Positions 7,454-16,740 of a stretch of DNA of 64,000 nt are shown here, in pieces. The DNA is from Sterolibacterium denitrificans (GTDB lineage: Bacteria; Pseudomonadota; Gammaproteobacteria; Burkholderiales; Rhodocyclaceae): contig NZ_LT837803.1 in assembly GCF_900174485.1 (NCBI RefSeq), positions 558,001-622,000 of the forward strand. Reading direction: 5' to 3'. Numbering within the stretch: the first letter of the stretch is position 1; each line of letters begins with the position of its first letter. A program made the translations under genes and the position numbers. The notes under the pieces were generated by a model. It saw only the letters and a list, made by a program, of their open reading frames with translations, did not search any database and was not told where the DNA came from.

Positions 7454-9553
7454 ATGAAAGTCATTCCGGCCAGGATCGCCCTGGCATTGTTCGTCGTGGC
7501 CGGATCGGCGCAGGCCGATTTCTCCGATGAGGAGGCGCTTGCGCTCAGTTACGGCGACAAGACGATGGTCAGCATCACCACCGGCATGGCCCAGCCTATC
7601 AACCGCGCCCCCGCCGTGGCGACCGTGATCACTGCCGACGACATAGAGGCCATCGGCGCCACGGATCTCGACGAAGTCCTGGAGACCGTCCCCGGCCTGC
7701 ATGTGTCCCACTCCACGCTGGGCTATGCGCCCATCTACATGATTCGCGGCATTGCCAGCCAATACAATCCCCAGGTTCTGATGCTGACCAATGGCATTCC
7801 GATGACCAGCGTGCTGGCGGGTGACCGGGGCACGGTCTGGGGCGGACTGCCCGTCGAGAACATCGCGCGCATAGAGATCATTCGCGGTCCGGGGTCGGCG
7901 TTGTATGGCGCCGATGCCTTTGCCGGCGTCATCAACATCGTCACCAAGAATGCAGGCAATATCGATGGCACCCAGGTCGGCGTCAGGTACGGCTCATTTT
8001 CGACGCGCGATGCCTGGCTGCTGCATGGCGGCGAGATCGACGGCATGCAGGTGGCGGCCTATCTGCGTGTCGGCGATACCGATGGCGCAAAGGAGCCCGT
8101 CCCGGCCGATGCGCAAACCAGGCTGGATGCGCTGTTCGGCACCAATGCCTCGTATGCGCCCGGCGTGACGAACCTGGGCCGCAGGATGCTCGATGGCAGC
8201 CTCGATATTGCCCGCGACAAATGGCGTTTCCGCATTGCGCTGAAGCGGCGCAGCGATGGCGAAAACGCCACCGGCCTGGCCCAGGCGCTCGACCCGGCCG
8301 GGCGCAGCTTCAGCCAGCGCGTCACCAGCGATCTGACCTGGCAGGACCGCAATTTCGCCCAGGATCTCGATCTCACCGTGCAGGGCAGCTACTACTATCT
8401 CAACGAAAAATCCGATCTGGTGCTGTTCCCCCCGGGCGCCACTTTCCCGACGGGCACGTTCCCCGACGGCATGATCGGCAACCCCTATCTGTGGGAACGC
8501 CGCTTCCTGTTTTCCGTGTCCGCGTTCTATACCGGCTTCGGCAACCAGCGCATCCGCATCGGCGCCGGACGCGGCAATGACAGTCTCTACAGGGTGCGGG
8601 AATCGAGAAACTATACCTATACCTATATTCCGGGCGTCGGCAATCTGCCGACGCCGCTCGGTTCGGTCGTCGATGTTTCCGGCAGCGGCGCCTTCATGAG
8701 TCCGCATTCGCGCAGCAACAACTATCTCTACGTCCAGGACGAATGGTCCTTCGCCCGCGACTGGACGCTGACCGGCGGCATCCGCCACGACGACTATTCG
8801 GATTTCGGCGGCACCACCAACCCGCGCCTGGCGCTGATCTGGGATGCCGGCTACAACGTCACGGCCAAGCTGCTTGCGGGCCGCGCCTTTCGCACGCCGT
8901 CGTTCCAGGAGCTTTACAACATCAACAACCCGGTGGCCACCGGCAACCCGGATCTGAAACCTGAAACCATTTCGACGGCCGAAGCCGCCGTATCCTGGCA
9001 GCCGGTCAGCAGCCTGCAGCTCGGCGCAAACATCTTTCACTACAAGATGAGGGACATTCTGCGCTTCGTGCCGAATGCCGATCCGACCACGGGCTCGACC
9101 GCGCAGAATACGGGCAGCCAGGCCGGCCACGGCCTTGAGCTCGAGGCGAGTTGGGATGCGAGCAAGACCGTGCGGCTGTCCGGCAACTACGGCTATCAGC
9201 GCTCGACCGACAAGGCGACCAGCCGCGATGCCGGCGATGCGCCGCATCACCATCTGTACATGCGCGGCGACTGGCGCTTCATGCCCGACTGGACTGCGAA
9301 CGCACAGTTGAATTGGGTGATCGGACGCGACCGGATTGCCGGCGATCCACGGCCGAATGTGCCGGACTATCGCACGCTGGACCTGACCCTGCGCAAGGGC
9401 AACGCGCGCTATGGCTCATGGGATGTCGCCGTTTCGATCCGCAACCTGTTCGATGCGACCGTGCTGGAGCCCAGCCCGGCGCCGGGCAGCATTCCCTACG
9501 ACTTTCCGCTGGCGCGGCGCTCGGCCTATATCCAGTTGCGTTACGGCCTGTAG
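7454..9553 (+). CDS. TonB-dependent outer-membrane receptor
   Basis: A 699-residue receptor with signal peptide (MKVIPARIALALFVVAGSAQA), a TonB-box-like region (DKTMVSITTG), a plug domain (APAVATVITADDIEAIGATDLDEVL...IEIIRGPGSALYGADAFAGVINIVTK) and a C-terminal barrel ending in YIQLRYGL. ATG 7454 follows GAGGAG by six bases; an upstream in-frame ATG at 7421 lies inside the preceding gene and is less likely. The last residue is Leu rather than the usual Phe. It sits 10 bp after the citrate-synthase-like pair, so its ligand may be a substrate or product of that module. Siderophore, cobalamin or another ligand cannot be told from the sequence. Confidence 0.85.
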   Translation: MKVIPARIALALFVVAGSAQADFSDEEALALSYGDKTMVSITTGMAQPINRAPAVATVITADDIEAIGATDLDEVLETVPGLHVSHSTLGYAPIYMIRGIASQYNPQVLMLTNGIPMTSVLAGDRGTVWGGLPVENIARIEIIRGPGSALYGADAFAGVINIVTKNAGNIDGTQVGVRYGSFSTRDAWLLHGGEIDGMQVAAYLRVGDTDGAKEPVPADAQTRLDALFGTNASYAPGVTNLGRRMLDGSLDIARDKWRFRIALKRRSDGENATGLAQALDPAGRSFSQRVTSDLTWQDRNFAQDLDLTVQGSYYYLNEKSDLVLFPPGATFPTGTFPDGMIGNPYLWERRFLFSVSAFYTGFGNQRIRIGAGRGNDSLYRVRESRNYTYTYIPGVGNLPTPLGSVVDVSGSGAFMSPHSRSNNYLYVQDEWSFARDWTLTGGIRHDDYSDFGGTTNPRLALIWDAGYNVTAKLLAGRAFRTPSFQELYNINNPVATGNPDLKPETISTAEAAVSWQPVSSLQLGANIFHYKMRDILRFVPNADPTTGSTAQNTGSQAGHGLELEASWDASKTVRLSGNYGYQRSTDKATSRDAGDAPHHHLYMRGDWRFMPDWTANAQLNWVIGRDRIAGDPRPNVPDYRTLDLTLRKGNARYGSWDVAVSIRNLFDATVLEPSPAPGSIPYDFPLARRSAYIQLRYGL

Positions 9554-9567
9554 CTGGCGGGCAGCAT

Positions 9568-10740
9568 TCAATGCTCGTCGCCGTAGCCCAGCAGCTCGAT
9601 CATCAGACGTACCAGGGAATAGGCCAGCCGGTTCGCCAGACGCTGGAATAGCGGCTGGTTATTCCAGCAATCGTCGCAAATTTCACTGGCGCCAGTGTCC
9701 ATGATCTGCTGCAGGTTGTCATGCAGCTCACCGGCAAAGAGCGCATTCCTGATCACCACATTCGCTTCGCGCGCCAGCAGCAGGCTGAACGGATCGATGT
9801 TGGAGGAACCGACCGTCGCCCAGTCGCCGTCGATCACCGCCACCTTGGCGTGCAGGAAGCCGCGGCGGTATTCGTAGATCCGGATACCGGCCGCCAGCAG
9901 GGTGTCATAGAGCGCCTGGGTGGCATAGTGCAGCAGGGTGTACTCGACCCGCCCCTGCAACAGCAGCGTGACCCTGACGCCACGTGCCGCCGCCGCCATC
10001 AGGGCCTGGCGAAAGCGCCGTCCCGGCAGAAAGTAGGCACTGGCAATCAGCACTTCGCGCTGCGCCGCATTGATGGCGGCCAGGTAGGCGTTCTCGATAT
10101 CGTAGCGATGCCGCAGGTTGTCGCGGATCAGGAAGGCGGCGGTGACGTTGCCGCGCACATTCGTCACCGGCGCACAGAGACGCTGTGGCTGGACATGCTG
10201 GCGAAAGGTCACCCAGCTCACCAGGCTCCACAGCCAGCTCATCGAGGCATGCACCTTGGCCAGCAGCGGGCCTTCGATGCGTACCGCATAGTCGTGGCGC
10301 GGCGGCGTGTGGCCGGGCGTGTTCATGTCGTCGATGATGTTGATGCCGCCGACAAAGGCGATGCGCGCATCGATGCTTGCCAGCTTGCGGTGCATTCGGC
10401 GCAGACGATGGCGGCGCAGGCGGAAGCGCGCCACTTCGGGACGATAGACCAGCACTTCCACGCCGGCGGCGGTCAGGCGTTCGCCGAATGACGGCATGAA
10501 ATTCCGCGCGCCGAAGCCATCGACCATGACCCTGACCGACACCTTGCGTTGCGCGGCGCGGATCAGCGCATCGACCACCTGGCGGCCGGCACTGTCGTCC
10601 TCGAAAATGTAGGTTTCCAGATGGACTTCGACGGCGGCCGCGTCGATTGCTGCAATCAGTGCCGGAAAGTATTCTTTGCCATTGGTCAGCAGTTCGATGC
10701 GATTGCCTGGCAGGAAATACATACCGGCGCCGCGCCTCAT
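9568..10740 (-). CDS. clsB: Cardiolipin synthase B-like phospholipase D family protein
   Basis: A 390-residue protein with two HKD motifs: HRKLASID followed by FVGGINI, and HAKVAVID followed by TVGSSNID. Two such motifs define the bacterial cardiolipin synthase / phospholipase D fold. It probably condenses phosphatidylglycerol with another phospholipid at the inner membrane. The start at 10740 overlaps the stop of the YbhP-like gene by ATGA; a longer start at 10791 would lie inside that gene. The pairing with a YbhP-like gene matches the ybhP-clsB (ybhO) arrangement in enterobacteria, which supports the assignment. It lies convergent to the TonB receptor gene. Confidence 0.85.
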   Translation of the reverse strand: MRRGAGMYFLPGNRIELLTNGKEYFPALIAAIDAAAVEVHLETYIFEDDSAGRQVVDALIRAAQRKVSVRVMVDGFGARNFMPSFGERLTAAGVEVLVYRPEVARFRLRRHRLRRMHRKLASIDARIAFVGGINIIDDMNTPGHTPPRHDYAVRIEGPLLAKVHASMSWLWSLVSWVTFRQHVQPQRLCAPVTNVRGNVTAAFLIRDNLRHRYDIENAYLAAINAAQREVLIASAYFLPGRRFRQALMAAAARGVRVTLLLQGRVEYTLLHYATQALYDTLLAAGIRIYEYRRGFLHAKVAVIDGDWATVGSSNIDPFSLLLAREANVVIRNALFAGELHDNLQQIMDTGASEICDDCWNNQPLFQRLANRLAYSLVRLMIELLGYGDEH

Positions 10741-11489
10741 TCCACCAGCAGATGGGCGGAGAGTGCGGCGTGATCCGAGATGCGCGCCCACGGCTGGCCG
10801 TGGTGCACGCTCATGGATCTGACCGTGAAGCCGCGCACGTAGATGCGATCGAGGCGCAGCATGGGACGCTGGCTGGGGAAGCTGCGCGCCGGTATGCCGC
10901 CCGTCTTGCCGAAGGCCTCATGCACGCCGAGGCGGCGGATCAGCATGTCGCTGGCCTTGTTGTTCCAGTCGTTGAAATCGCCGGCGATGATCAGCGGCGC
11001 ATCGGGCGGCAGGTCGGCTTCGAGGTGTCTGGCGAGGGCGTCCATCTGCCGGCGCCGGGAAAGGCCGAGCAGGGACAGATGCACGCAGACGCAATGCAGC
11101 GGCTGGTTCCAGCCGGGCAGCTCGATCGCGCAGTGCAGCATGCCGCGCCGCTCGAAGCGCAGGTGGGTGACGTCCTGATTGTGCGCGCGCAGGATGGGGA
11201 AGCGCGACAGGATGGCGTTGCCGTGATGCCCCTGGTCATGGACGACATTGCGGCCATAGGCGGCATCCTGCCAGAACTCGGCGGCGAGGAATTCGTGCTG
11301 CGGCTCTTCCGGCCAGTCGTCATGCATCTGCGCATGGCCGAGATGCAGGCCCTGCACTTCCTGCAGAAAGGCGATGTCCGGCGCCAGATCGCGCAGGCGA
11401 TTGCGCAGTTCGTGCACCATCATGCGCCGGTTGAAGTGCGAAAAACCCTTGTGGATGTTGTAGGTGGCGATGTGCAGCGTCCGCGTCAT
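10737..11489 (-). CDS. Endonuclease/exonuclease/phosphatase family protein (YbhP-like)
   Basis: A 250-residue protein of the EEP fold: LHIATYNIHKGF at the N-terminus, FLQEVQG (metal-binding Glu), GMLHCAIELPG, IIAGDFNDW and a final SDHAALSAHL (catalytic Asp-His). Substrates in this family range from DNA to phospholipids. The four-base overlap with the cardiolipin synthase gene argues for a role in lipid metabolism rather than DNA repair, as for E. coli ybhP beside clsB; that is inference. Confidence 0.8.
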   Translation of the reverse strand: MTRTLHIATYNIHKGFSHFNRRMMVHELRNRLRDLAPDIAFLQEVQGLHLGHAQMHDDWPEEPQHEFLAAEFWQDAAYGRNVVHDQGHHGNAILSRFPILRAHNQDVTHLRFERRGMLHCAIELPGWNQPLHCVCVHLSLLGLSRRRQMDALARHLEADLPPDAPLIIAGDFNDWNNKASDMLIRRLGVHEAFGKTGGIPARSFPSQRPMLRLDRIYVRGFTVRSMSVHHGQPWARISDHAALSAHLLVE

Positions 11490-11519
11490 TGCAGTGCATC
11501 CTGTACGGATTCGAGAGGA

Positions 11520-12629
11520 TCAGGAAAGATCGAGCATGCGTTGCAGGGCAACCTTTGCCAGCCTTGCTTCGTGCGGGGGCACGCTGATGTGATTGACCAC
11601 CCGGCCTTCGGCAAGGTTTTCCAGCGTCCATGCCAGGTGCTGCGGATCGATGCGCTGCATGGTCGAGCACATGCAGATGTTGGTCGCCATGAACTGGACG
11701 ATCTTGCCTTCCGCCTTGACTTCCTCGGCCAGGCGATCGACGAGATTCAGCTCGGTGCCGACCAGCCAGCGCGTATTCGGCGGGCCGGCCTTGATGGTGT
11801 TCAGGATGTATTCCGTCGAGCCGACGTAATCGGAGGCATGGCAGACCTCGAAGGCGCATTCAGGATGCGAAATCACGATGCCCTGCGGATGCTCGCTGCG
11901 GAAACGCTGGATGTTGTTCAGTTGGAACATCTGGTGCACCGAGCAGTGTCCGGCCCACAGCAGGATTTTTGCCTTGCGGATCCGCTCCGGCGTCAGGCCG
12001 CCCATTTCGAGGTCGGGATTCCATATCTCCATCTCATCGAGCGGGATGCCTTTCTTGAAGCCGCTCCAGCGGCCGAGGTGCTGGTCGGGGAAGAACAGCA
12101 CCTTGCCGCGTTGGGCAAAGGCCCAGTCGAGGATGGTCGTCGCGTTGCTGGAAGTGCAGACGATGCCGCCATGTTCGCCGCAGAAGGCCTTCAGATCGGC
12201 GGCGGAGTTGATGTAGGTGACCGGCGTGATCTCCTCATCGGGATTCAGCACCGTGCCCAGCTCGCGCCAGCAGCGTTCGACCTTGGCCAGGTTGGCCATG
12301 TCGGCCATCGAGCAGCCGGCGGCCAGATCCGGCAGGATGGCGATCTGTTCCGGCCGCGAGAGAATGTCTGCGACCTCGGCCATGAAATGCACGCCGCAGA
12401 AGACGATGAATTCGGCATCCGACTGCGAGGCCAGGCGCGCCAGCTTGAGCGAGTCGCCGGTCAGGTCGGCGTGGCGATAGACATCGGCGCGCTGATAATG
12501 GTGGCACAGCAGCACGGCCCGTTTGCCGAGTCTGGCGCGCGCGGCGACGATGCGCTCGCCGGCCGCCTTGTCGGAGAGGCGATTGAAGGCATCGAAAGCG
12601 ATGGTCCGGGTGTGATCGGTGGCTTGCAT
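11520..12629 (-). CDS. nadA: Quinolinate synthase A
   Basis: A 369-residue NadA that condenses iminoaspartate with dihydroxyacetone phosphate to quinolinate in NAD biosynthesis, using a [4Fe-4S] cluster. Visible motifs are LLCHHYQRADVY, DLTGDSLKLA, FCGVHFMAE (Cys78), GGIVCTSSNA (Cys158), GTELNLVDRL and NICMCSTMQ (third cluster Cys, 319 or 321). ATG 12629 fits the family length. The frame is open far upstream, but that sequence is the antisense of the rhodanese gene and has no NadA similarity. nadB and nadC are not in the window. Confidence 0.93.
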   Translation of the reverse strand: MQATDHTRTIAFDAFNRLSDKAAGERIVAARARLGKRAVLLCHHYQRADVYRHADLTGDSLKLARLASQSDAEFIVFCGVHFMAEVADILSRPEQIAILPDLAAGCSMADMANLAKVERCWRELGTVLNPDEEITPVTYINSAADLKAFCGEHGGIVCTSSNATTILDWAFAQRGKVLFFPDQHLGRWSGFKKGIPLDEMEIWNPDLEMGGLTPERIRKAKILLWAGHCSVHQMFQLNNIQRFRSEHPQGIVISHPECAFEVCHASDYVGSTEYILNTIKAGPPNTRWLVGTELNLVDRLAEEVKAEGKIVQFMATNICMCSTMQRIDPQHLAWTLENLAEGRVVNHISVPPHEARLAKVALQRMLDLS

Positions 12630-12757
12630 GATTCGGCTTCCATTTACGACGGGGACTGCACGGGTTGCGGCATGACTGAAATCTGCAGTGGTAATTGGTG
12701 GACTATCGGAGTGGCCGGCGGGGAAGGAGGTTCCGCTGGTCATCCGGCCCATCAGCC

Positions 12758-13210
12758 CTAGCCCTGTATCCAGGGCAGGCCGGCGACGCGCCAGCCGCCC
12801 AGGGTGTTGCGATGGCCATGGGCATCCTTGTTGCCCTCGAAACCTTCGAGAACATTGTAACAATCGATGAAACCGGCCTCGCTGGCCAGCCGGGCGGCAT
12901 CGCCGGAGCGGATGCCGCTGCGGCAGATGAACAGCAGCAACGATTCGCTCGATACGGCGTGCTTCAGCTCGCTGAGGAAATGCGGGTTGAGCTGCCGGTC
13001 GGGATAATCCTGCCATTCGATTTCGATGGCGCCCGGAATGCGTCCGACCCACTCGAGCTCGGCATGGGTGCGCACGTCGATCAGCTTCGCTCCCGGCGCG
13101 TTCTGCCACAGGAACCAGGCCTCGGCCGGCGTCAGCGCGCCTTGATAGGGCAAGCCGAGGTGCTTGCCGCGCTGCTGGGCAAGTTGAAGGATTTCGCTAA
13201 GTCTGCCCAT
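12758..13210 (-). CDS. Rhodanese-like domain protein
   Basis: A single-domain rhodanese of about 150 residues: KLIDVRTHAELEWVGRIPGAIEIEW, then the active-site loop FICRSGIRS with Cys, and GFIDCYNVLEGFEG near the end. Such proteins move sulfane sulfur through a cysteine persulfide. Start 13210 gives MGRLSEILQLA and the usual length; a start at 13291 would add 27 residues, and no clear ribosome site decides between them. It is upstream of nadA in the same direction (128-bp gap). NadA needs an Fe-S cluster, so sulfur supply is possible but unproven. Confidence 0.8.
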   Translation of the reverse strand: MGRLSEILQLAQQRGKHLGLPYQGALTPAEAWFLWQNAPGAKLIDVRTHAELEWVGRIPGAIEIEWQDYPDRQLNPHFLSELKHAVSSESLLLFICRSGIRSGDAARLASEAGFIDCYNVLEGFEGNKDAHGHRNTLGGWRVAGLPWIQG

Positions 13211-13347
13211 GGCGGGAGGGGTACATGCAGGTATGAGGTATGCAAGTGAAAGCGGCAGGTCGGCCAGCCCGGGAAGGCGATAGAATCGCAACCCCGGAAG
13301 CCAGGAAGTATACGTCCAAACAGGCCGGATTCAGGATTCCAGATTCC

Positions 13348-14580
13348 ATGCCCAGCAAAGAACCCCTATTGCGCGCCGAGCCGCACCGCGAGCCGCAGCG
13401 CTATCGCGAGGTGCGGAAAGTCACCTGGGTCAGCGTGGGCGTCAATCTCGTGCTGACCACGGCGCAGATCTTCATCGGCCTGCTGGCGCATGCGCAGAGC
13501 CTGGTGGCGGATGGCTTCCACTCGTTGTCCGATCTGGTGGCCGATCTGATGGTGCTGGTGGGCAATCATCACAGCCGCCATCCGGCCGACGAGCGCCATC
13601 CCTACGGTCACCAGCGGATCGAGACGGCGGTTTCGCTGGCGCTGGGCCTGCTGCTGATCGGTACGGGGGCTGCCATCCTGTGGTCTGCGGCGACCCGCTT
13701 GCAGCATCTGGATGAGTTGCCGCAGATCGCACCGTACGCCCTGTGGGCCGCGCTGGCCACCCTGGTCGCCAAGGAAGCGCTGTTCCGCTACATGCTGGCG
13801 GTGGCCGAAAGGCTGCGTTCGCCGATGCTGGTGGCCAATGCCTGGCATGCGCGTTCCGATGCGGCTTCGTCGCTGGTCGTGGCGGTCGGCCTGGCTGGCA
13901 GCATGGCCGGCTATCGCTTTCTCGATCCAGTGGCCGCCATCATCGTCGGCTTCCTGATTCTGCGCATGGGCGCCAAGTTTGCTTACGAAGCCATGCAGGA
14001 ACTGGTCGATACGGCACTCAGCGACGAGGAAATCCAGCGCATCCGCGACACGCTACAGACTACGCCGGGCGTGATCGGCCTGCATGAATTGCGCACGCGG
14101 CGCATGGCGCATCAGGTGCTGGCCGATGCGCACATCCAGGTGGATGCCCGCATCAGCGTCTCGGAAGGCCATCGCATCGCGGAAGCCGCCCGCCAGCGCG
14201 TGCTGGCCGCGCATCCCGACGTTCTCGACGTCCTGGTACATGTCGATGTCGAAAAGGACGTCCCGCCGTCTGCCGGCGTTGCTGCGCCGGCGTTGCCGGA
14301 ACTGCCCGAGCGTGCCGTGCTGCTGCTTCGCTTGCGGCAGGCGCTGGGTGCCGGGGACGCGTCTTTTCCGCCGTTCGAAAAAGCCCTGCTGCATTACCTG
14401 GGCAACCAGGTGGACGTCGAGCTGTTCCTGCCGCCGGAATTCTGCGGCGATCCCGCCAGGATGCGGCTTTTCGAGCAGCGTGCCGCCGCCTGTCTCGAAA
14501 CCCTGCCCTGGTTGCGCGCCATCAGCCTGAATTGCCGGGTGTTTCCCCCCAGGATGCGTAGCCGCGAAATGCGGCAATGA
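13348..14580 (+). CDS. Cation diffusion facilitator family transporter
   Basis: A 410-residue CDF transporter with six predicted membrane helices in the first half. The metal-site motifs are HSLSD (His58, Asp62) in helix 2 and HARSD (His167, Asp171) in helix 5. The HPYGHQRIE loop and the cytoplasmic dimerisation domain (PGVIGLHELRTRRMAHQVLADAHIQVD) follow. It exports Zn, Fe or a similar divalent ion in exchange for protons. An extra stretch of about 100 residues after the usual end (from about 300) has no motif I recognise. ATG 13348 is preferred over 13240 because the family sequence begins soon after. Confidence 0.85.
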   Translation: MPSKEPLLRAEPHREPQRYREVRKVTWVSVGVNLVLTTAQIFIGLLAHAQSLVADGFHSLSDLVADLMVLVGNHHSRHPADERHPYGHQRIETAVSLALGLLLIGTGAAILWSAATRLQHLDELPQIAPYALWAALATLVAKEALFRYMLAVAERLRSPMLVANAWHARSDAASSLVVAVGLAGSMAGYRFLDPVAAIIVGFLILRMGAKFAYEAMQELVDTALSDEEIQRIRDTLQTTPGVIGLHELRTRRMAHQVLADAHIQVDARISVSEGHRIAEAARQRVLAAHPDVLDVLVHVDVEKDVPPSAGVAAPALPELPERAVLLLRLRQALGAGDASFPPFEKALLHYLGNQVDVELFLPPEFCGDPARMRLFEQRAAACLETLPWLRAISLNCRVFPPRMRSREMRQ

Positions 14581-14768
14581 AACGCTGAAACGCTGGAACG
14601 TCGATACGGGTTTTTGCGGCAAGACCATGGCCCTGTGGCAAAATGATCCGCTTTTCGGGGGGTTGGGACAGCAGACCGGTTCACGGCATGCGGCGCCATG
14701 ATTCCGCCGATGCAGCCCCGTCCCGCCTGATCCGTCATTATCGTCATCACCTTCAAGGAGTCCCGCGC

Positions 14769-16178
14769 ATGTCGCCCCAAGACATCGTCAACCTGATCCA
14801 GGAAAGGGAAGTCAGATTCGTCGATTTCCGGTTTTCCGACATTCATGGCAAGGAACACCACGTCGGCGTGCCCGCGCACCTGGTCGATCTCGACAAGCTC
14901 GAGGAAGGCCATGCCTTCGATGGCTCGTCGATGGGCGGCTGGCGGGGGGTGCAGGCATCCGACATGCAGTTGATTCCGGATGCAGGCAGCGCTTACATCG
15001 ATCCGTTCATGGACGAAACCACCCTGGTGATCACCTGCGATGTCGTCGAGCCGACCGAAGGCAAGGGTTATGACCGCGATCCACGCTCGATCGCCAAGCG
15101 TGCCGAGGCGTATCTGAAGAGCAGCGGCCTGGGGGATGTCGCCTATTTCGGTCCGGAGCCCGAGTTCTTCATTTTCGATTCCGTCGAGTGGCGGGTCGAC
15201 ATGTCGGGAAGCTACTGCAAGGTATTCTCCGAAGAGGCCGCCTGGGCCAGCGCCGACAAGACCGAAGGCGGCAATACCGGCCATCGTCCGGCGGTCAAGG
15301 GCGGCTACATGCCGGTGCCGCCGGTCGACAGCCTCAACGATATCCGCGCCGCCATGTGCCTGGCCCTGGAGGATTGCGGCGTGCCGGTGGAAGTGCATCA
15401 CCACGAAGTGGCCACCGCCGGTCAGTGCGAGATCGGCACCGTCTTCAACACCCTGGTGCGGCGCGCCGACCAGACCCAGATCCTCAAATACATCGTGCGC
15501 AACGTCGCGCACAACTACGGCAAGACGGCGACCTTCATGCCCAAGCCCATCGTCGGCGACAATGGCTCCGGCATGCACGTGCATCAGTCGATCTGGAAGG
15601 GCGGCAAGAACCTCTTTGCCGGCAATGGCTACGCCGGTCTTTCCGAGTTCGCGCTCCATTACATCGGCGGCATCATCAAGCACGCCCGCGCGCTGAACGC
15701 CATCACCAATCCCGGCACCAACTCCTACAAGCGCCTGGTGCCCGGCTTCGAGGCTCCGGTCAAGCTGGCTTACTCGGCGCGCAACCGCTCGGCCTCGATC
15801 CGCATCCCGCATGTCCAGTCGGACAAGGCGCGGCGCATCGAAACCCGCTTTCCCGATCCGCTGGCCAATCCCTACCTGTGCTTTGCCGCACTGATGATGG
15901 CCGGCCTCGATGGCGTGCAGAACAAGATTCACCCCGGCGATCCGGCCGACAAGAATCTCTACGACCTGCCGCCGGAAGAAGACAAGAAGATTCCCACCGT
16001 CTGCTCCAGTCTCGAGCAGGCGCTCGACCATCTCGACCGGGATCGCGAATTCCTCACGCGCGGCGGCGTGTTCAGCGACGACTTCATCGATGCCTACATC
16101 GATCTGAAGATGGAGGAAGTCTCGCGTTTCCGCATGACCACGCATCCGCTGGAATACGATATGTACTACAGCCTGTGA
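14769..16178 (+). CDS. glnA: Glutamine synthetase, type I
   Basis: A 469-residue class I-beta glutamine synthetase catalysing ATP-dependent amidation of glutamate. ATG 14769 follows AAGGAG closely. Motifs: [26 protein letters not shown], the ATP-site [33 protein letters not shown], and the adenylylation loop NLYDLPPEE with Tyr398. That Tyr indicates control by GlnE adenylylation. No glnL/glnG pair follows it here; instead a small lipoprotein gene overlaps its stop codon. Confidence 0.97.
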   Translation: MSPQDIVNLIQEREVRFVDFRFSDIHGKEHHVGVPAHLVDLDKLEEGHAFDGSSMGGWRGVQASDMQLIPDAGSAYIDPFMDETTLVITCDVVEPTEGKGYDRDPRSIAKRAEAYLKSSGLGDVAYFGPEPEFFIFDSVEWRVDMSGSYCKVFSEEAAWASADKTEGGNTGHRPAVKGGYMPVPPVDSLNDIRAAMCLALEDCGVPVEVHHHEVATAGQCEIGTVFNTLVRRADQTQILKYIVRNVAHNYGKTATFMPKPIVGDNGSGMHVHQSIWKGGKNLFAGNGYAGLSEFALHYIGGIIKHARALNAITNPGTNSYKRLVPGFEAPVKLAYSARNRSASIRIPHVQSDKARRIETRFPDPLANPYLCFAALMMAGLDGVQNKIHPGDPADKNLYDLPPEEDKKIPTVCSSLEQALDHLDRDREFLTRGGVFSDDFIDAYIDLKMEEVSRFRMTTHPLEYDMYYSL

Positions 16179-16537
16179 AGTTCTTGCTGCCGTACCGTCG
16201 CGTCTTGCCGATAGCCGCGCTGGTACTGGCGGTCGCTTGCACCTCGCCGGAGCAGGCGGCGCCGGTCGTCGGCAGCGGTGTTTTCGTGGCGGATTCTGTT
16301 ACTGGCACCGACGAGATGGTGCATGCCGAATACCGCGCCGATGATACGGTGGTCCTGAAGTTCGCCGATGGCAGGCGCAAGCAGTTGCCGCGGGCGATTT
16401 CGGCGTCGGGCGCGCGCTATGCGGCGAACGGCGAGGAATGGTGGGAACACCAGGGTGAGGCGCGGTATTCCGTCAATGACGCCACGGTTTTTGTCGGCCG
16501 TCTGCAGCCTCAGCCCCAGTCTCGACGCCAGCCTTGA
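16175..16537 (+). CDS. MliC-like small lipoprotein (C-type lysozyme inhibitor family)
   Basis: A 120-residue protein starting at GTG 16175, which overlaps the glnA stop (GTGA). The N-terminus is a signal sequence ending in LAVAC, a plausible though non-ideal lipobox. The C-terminal part ([38 protein letters not shown], quoted only as landmarks [25 protein letters not shown]) matches the MliC/PliC pattern of a beta-barrel with a conserved SGxRY loop. Members sit on the periplasmic side of the envelope and inhibit lysozyme. The family call is by motif; the unusual start and lipobox lower confidence. Confidence 0.6.
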   Translation: MKFLLPYRRVLPIAALVLAVACTSPEQAAPVVGSGVFVADSVTGTDEMVHAEYRADDTVVLKFADGRRKQLPRAISASGARYAANGEEWWEHQGEARYSVNDATVFVGRLQPQPQSRRQP

Positions 16538-16740
16538 AGTATTGCGCAGTGGTAAGTCATTCATAAAGCAGTACAAAAAATACAGGATTGCATTCGGGAT
16601 TTTCCGGGCGTAGGATGCAAAGCCCCGGTTGCCCATGTCGCTGCCATTTTTTTCCGCTTCGTCGCATCGCCGCGAGCACCGCTGGAGCAGCTTCGGCTGC
16701 CAGGACAATCGCTCAATCGCTATCGTCACGGGTGCGCATG

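Noticed and set aside
14630-14660. Sigma-54 promoter-like TGGCA...GC upstream of glnA
   Set aside because: The GG to GC spacing is 11 rather than 10 and the TTGC half is missing.
16538-16740. FNR/ANR box upstream of ccoN
   Set aside because: No TTGAT-N4-ATCAA or close variant was found; only a small GCAGC-TTCG-GCTGC hairpin (16687-16700).
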